A DNA stretch of 7,440 nt. Origin: JAFDED01 sp964611635. Its GTDB lineage: Bacteria > Desulfobacterota > JAFDED01. A program made the position numbers and the translations under genes. Below, one piece after another: positions 5,956 to 7,440 of the stretch (position 1 is the stretch's first letter; each line of letters opens with the position of its first letter). The DNA lies in contig CAZTAS010000281.1 in NCBI GenBank assembly GCA_964611635.1, positions 1-7,440 of the forward strand, in the 5' to 3' direction. A model generated the notes under the pieces. The model searched no databases. It was given only the letters and a program-made list of their open reading frames with translations, and was not told the DNA's origin.

Positions 5956-7188
5956 ATGACATTTTTGGAACAAATAGATGACGCACTTGCCAAGTGTGCC
6001 AAGTGCGGAAGTTGTCGCTCCGTATGCCCCATCTTTCTGGAAGAGGGCCGCGAGGCCAGCGTCGCCCGCGGCAAAATAGCGCTTGCGGAGGCGTTCCACA
6101 GGAACGGTCTGGAACCTACCGAGCGGCTGAGCAACATTCTCGATAACTGCCTTCTCTGTTTGTCCTGCGTGGAGAACTGCCCCAACTCAGTCCCTGTGGC
6201 CGAGATAATGGTTGCGGCAAGGGCCGAAATGGCTCAAATGAAAGGAACAAACCTGGTCAAGCACTTAATCATCAACGGAATTGTGGCCAAGGCCAAGGTT
6301 CTGCGCGCAGCCATTTCCATGGGCAGCCTCTTTCAGTACTTGCTGTTCCAGCGGATTCCCGGCACCAGCGGCCTGCGGCGCCGTTTTCCCTTTCCACTGG
6401 TGGACTCGCGCCGCCTTATCCCTCAAATCCCTCTGCACTCCCTAATGATGCGTGTTCCTGAAGTCTCACCAGCCGAGGGCAAGGAACAGAGGCGCATCCT
6501 TTTCTTCTCCGGCTGTGCCATACGGTACCTGATGCCGGAGATCGGCGAGAACTTGGTGAGGCTTCTGACCAAGCATGGTACCACCGTGTTGCTGCCCCGG
6601 GACCAAGTCTGCTGCGGTGCGGTGGCGGAGGCCGCAGGCTATGTTGATACGGCGGCCCGACTTGAAGAGACTAACCATGAGATTTTCAAGCGACAATCTT
6701 TTGACGCTATTATTACGGCTTGCGCCACCGGCGGCAATGCCCTGAAAAAGAAATATGGCGATAGGGTGCTCGATATTTCGGAAGTGCTGGCTGAGACAGT
6801 GGACTGGTCGCGGATGGAGTTAAGGCCCGAGCTGCAGGATGAGGTGGTGACGTATCACGATCCCTGTCATCTGCGAAGGGGGCAGGGCATTGTTTCCCCA
6901 CCTCGGGAGATACTTCGCGGGCTGTTCGGCTCTCGATTCGTTGAGATGGACGAGCCAGCCCGTTGCTGTGGCTCCGGAGGCTCCTACGGCGTCACTCACT
7001 ACGATGTGTCCTTAAAAATACTTCAGCACAAAGTGGAGGACATCGGCAGCACGGGTGCCAGGCTCGTGGTCACGGGATGCCCCGGCTGCATCATCCAATT
7101 GCAAGATGGCCTGCACCAGGCTGGAATGGATGTGCAAGTGCGCCATCTGGTTGAAATCCTTGCTAAGGCCAGGCCCAGATCGGATTGA
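5956..7188 (+). CDS. glcF: Fe-S electron-transfer subunit, GlcF / CCG-domain (heterodisulfide reductase-like) family
   Basis: The 410-residue protein should carry electrons from the flavoprotein encoded just upstream to a quinone or other membrane carrier. Two 4Fe-4S motifs lie at the N-terminus, CAKCGSCRSVCP (C14, C17, C20, C24) and CLLCLSCVENCP (C65, C68, C71, C75). Two CCG (cysteine-rich) domains follow: the first with SGCAIRY (C187) and VCCGAV (C219, C220), the second with HDPCHLRRGQG (C304), RCCGSGGSYG (C337, C338) and GCPGC (C375, C378). This order is that of GlcF, LutA and HdrD-like proteins, and the length is typical. No strong membrane helix is visible, so attachment would be peripheral. 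ATG 5956 has AGG 7 bases upstream. No GlcE-like gene (the second FAD subunit of the E. coli enzyme) lies between or after the pair, as in many anaerobes. Confidence 0.93.
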   Translation: MTFLEQIDDALAKCAKCGSCRSVCPIFLEEGREASVARGKIALAEAFHRNGLEPTERLSNILDNCLLCLSCVENCPNSVPVAEIMVAARAEMAQMKGTNLVKHLIINGIVAKAKVLRAAISMGSLFQYLLFQRIPGTSGLRRRFPFPLVDSRRLIPQIPLHSLMMRVPEVSPAEGKEQRRILFFSGCAIRYLMPEIGENLVRLLTKHGTTVLLPRDQVCCGAVAEAAGYVDTAARLEETNHEIFKRQSFDAIITACATGGNALKKKYGDRVLDISEVLAETVDWSRMELRPELQDEVVTYHDPCHLRRGQGIVSPPREILRGLFGSRFVEMDEPARCCGSGGSYGVTHYDVSLKILQHKVEDIGSTGARLVVTGCPGCIIQLQDGLHQAGMDVQVRHLVEILAKARPRSD

Positions 7189-7440
7189 ACTCTCCCCATC
7201 CTCAGGCTGAAAAGAAAAGCCAATGAATTGATAATTGTTACTATCATATTTCCAATTTCGCACATTTATCCCTGGAGTAGAAGCCAGGCACAAGCGCTGA
7301 TGTCAAATCTTAAGTTTTTATTCTAAAAGAATATATTGTATCATTATACAGGAATGGCACTATGGTATGCAAATTGCCGATCATTTGGTAATGTCAATCT
7401 TTTTGTGTAAATTCAAAGAGGGGCATTTCCTCATACTTAT
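7189..7440. other. AT-rich non-coding tail
   Basis: After the glcF-like stop the sequence turns AT-rich and I see no convincing gene, RNA or strong terminator. The only structures are short weak palindromes such as GTAT-CATT-ATAC (around 7339-7350). It may be the upstream region of a gene beyond the window. Confidence 0.4.

Noticed and set aside
5580..6185. 201-codon open frame on the minus strand
   Set aside because: It is antisense to the end of the glcD-like gene and the start of the glcF-like gene, both well supported by motifs; its own text is low in recognisable protein features.
7204..7220. GGCT...AGCC palindrome after the glcF-like gene as a terminator
   Set aside because: A 4-bp stem with a 9-base loop and no following T-run is too weak to call.

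Overview
The window looks like a piece of a bacterial (or possibly archaeal) chromosome of moderate to high GC in its genes, with AT-rich spacers and several decayed gene remnants. No rRNA, tRNA, transposase, phage gene or CRISPR array is visible, so the lineage cannot be fixed. A GlcD/GlcF-type oxidase pair, a DUF1786 protein and a divergent malate/lactate dehydrogenase together would fit an uncultivated anaerobe, for example a sulfate-reducing or syntrophic deltaproteobacterium. That placement is inference.

Layout. (1) Positions 1-620 hold no intact gene; the minus strand at about 199-616 reads like a protein gene broken by a stop and a frameshift. (2) 621-1568 (+) is an intact NAD-dependent malate/lactate dehydrogenase family gene. 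Its stop overlaps a 62-codon frame (1565-1753) that matches only the C-terminal end of D-aminoacylases, i.e. a gene remnant. (3) 1754-2285 carries no intact gene; a weak coding-like remnant lies on the minus strand. (4) 2286-3344 (+) is an intact DUF1786 protein with an actin-like/ASKHA phosphate-binding motif. (5) 3345-4435 is distinctly AT-rich: an imperfect inverted repeat, then an SGNH/GDSL hydrolase gene broken by a nonsense codon and a one-base frameshift. (6) 4436-5839 and 5956-7188 (+) are a FAD-linked oxidase (GlcD/D-lactate dehydrogenase type) and its iron-sulfur partner (GlcF/CCG-domain type). (7) 7189-7440 is AT-rich with nothing I can call.

How the genes may work together. The GlcD-like and GlcF-like proteins are the clear functional unit: a flavoprotein oxidises a 2-hydroxy acid (glycolate, D-lactate or similar) and passes electrons through the Fe-S protein to a membrane carrier. 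The dehydrogenase at 621 also interconverts 2-hydroxy and 2-oxo acids, so the region has a loose 2-hydroxyacid theme, but about 2.9 kb, one unrelated gene and remnants separate them and no shared operon is evident. All intact genes are on the + strand.

I found no convincing new multi-gene system. The most unusual features are the density of gene remnants (two well supported, two weaker), the dehydrogenase with an altered substrate loop, and the uncharacterised DUF1786 protein.
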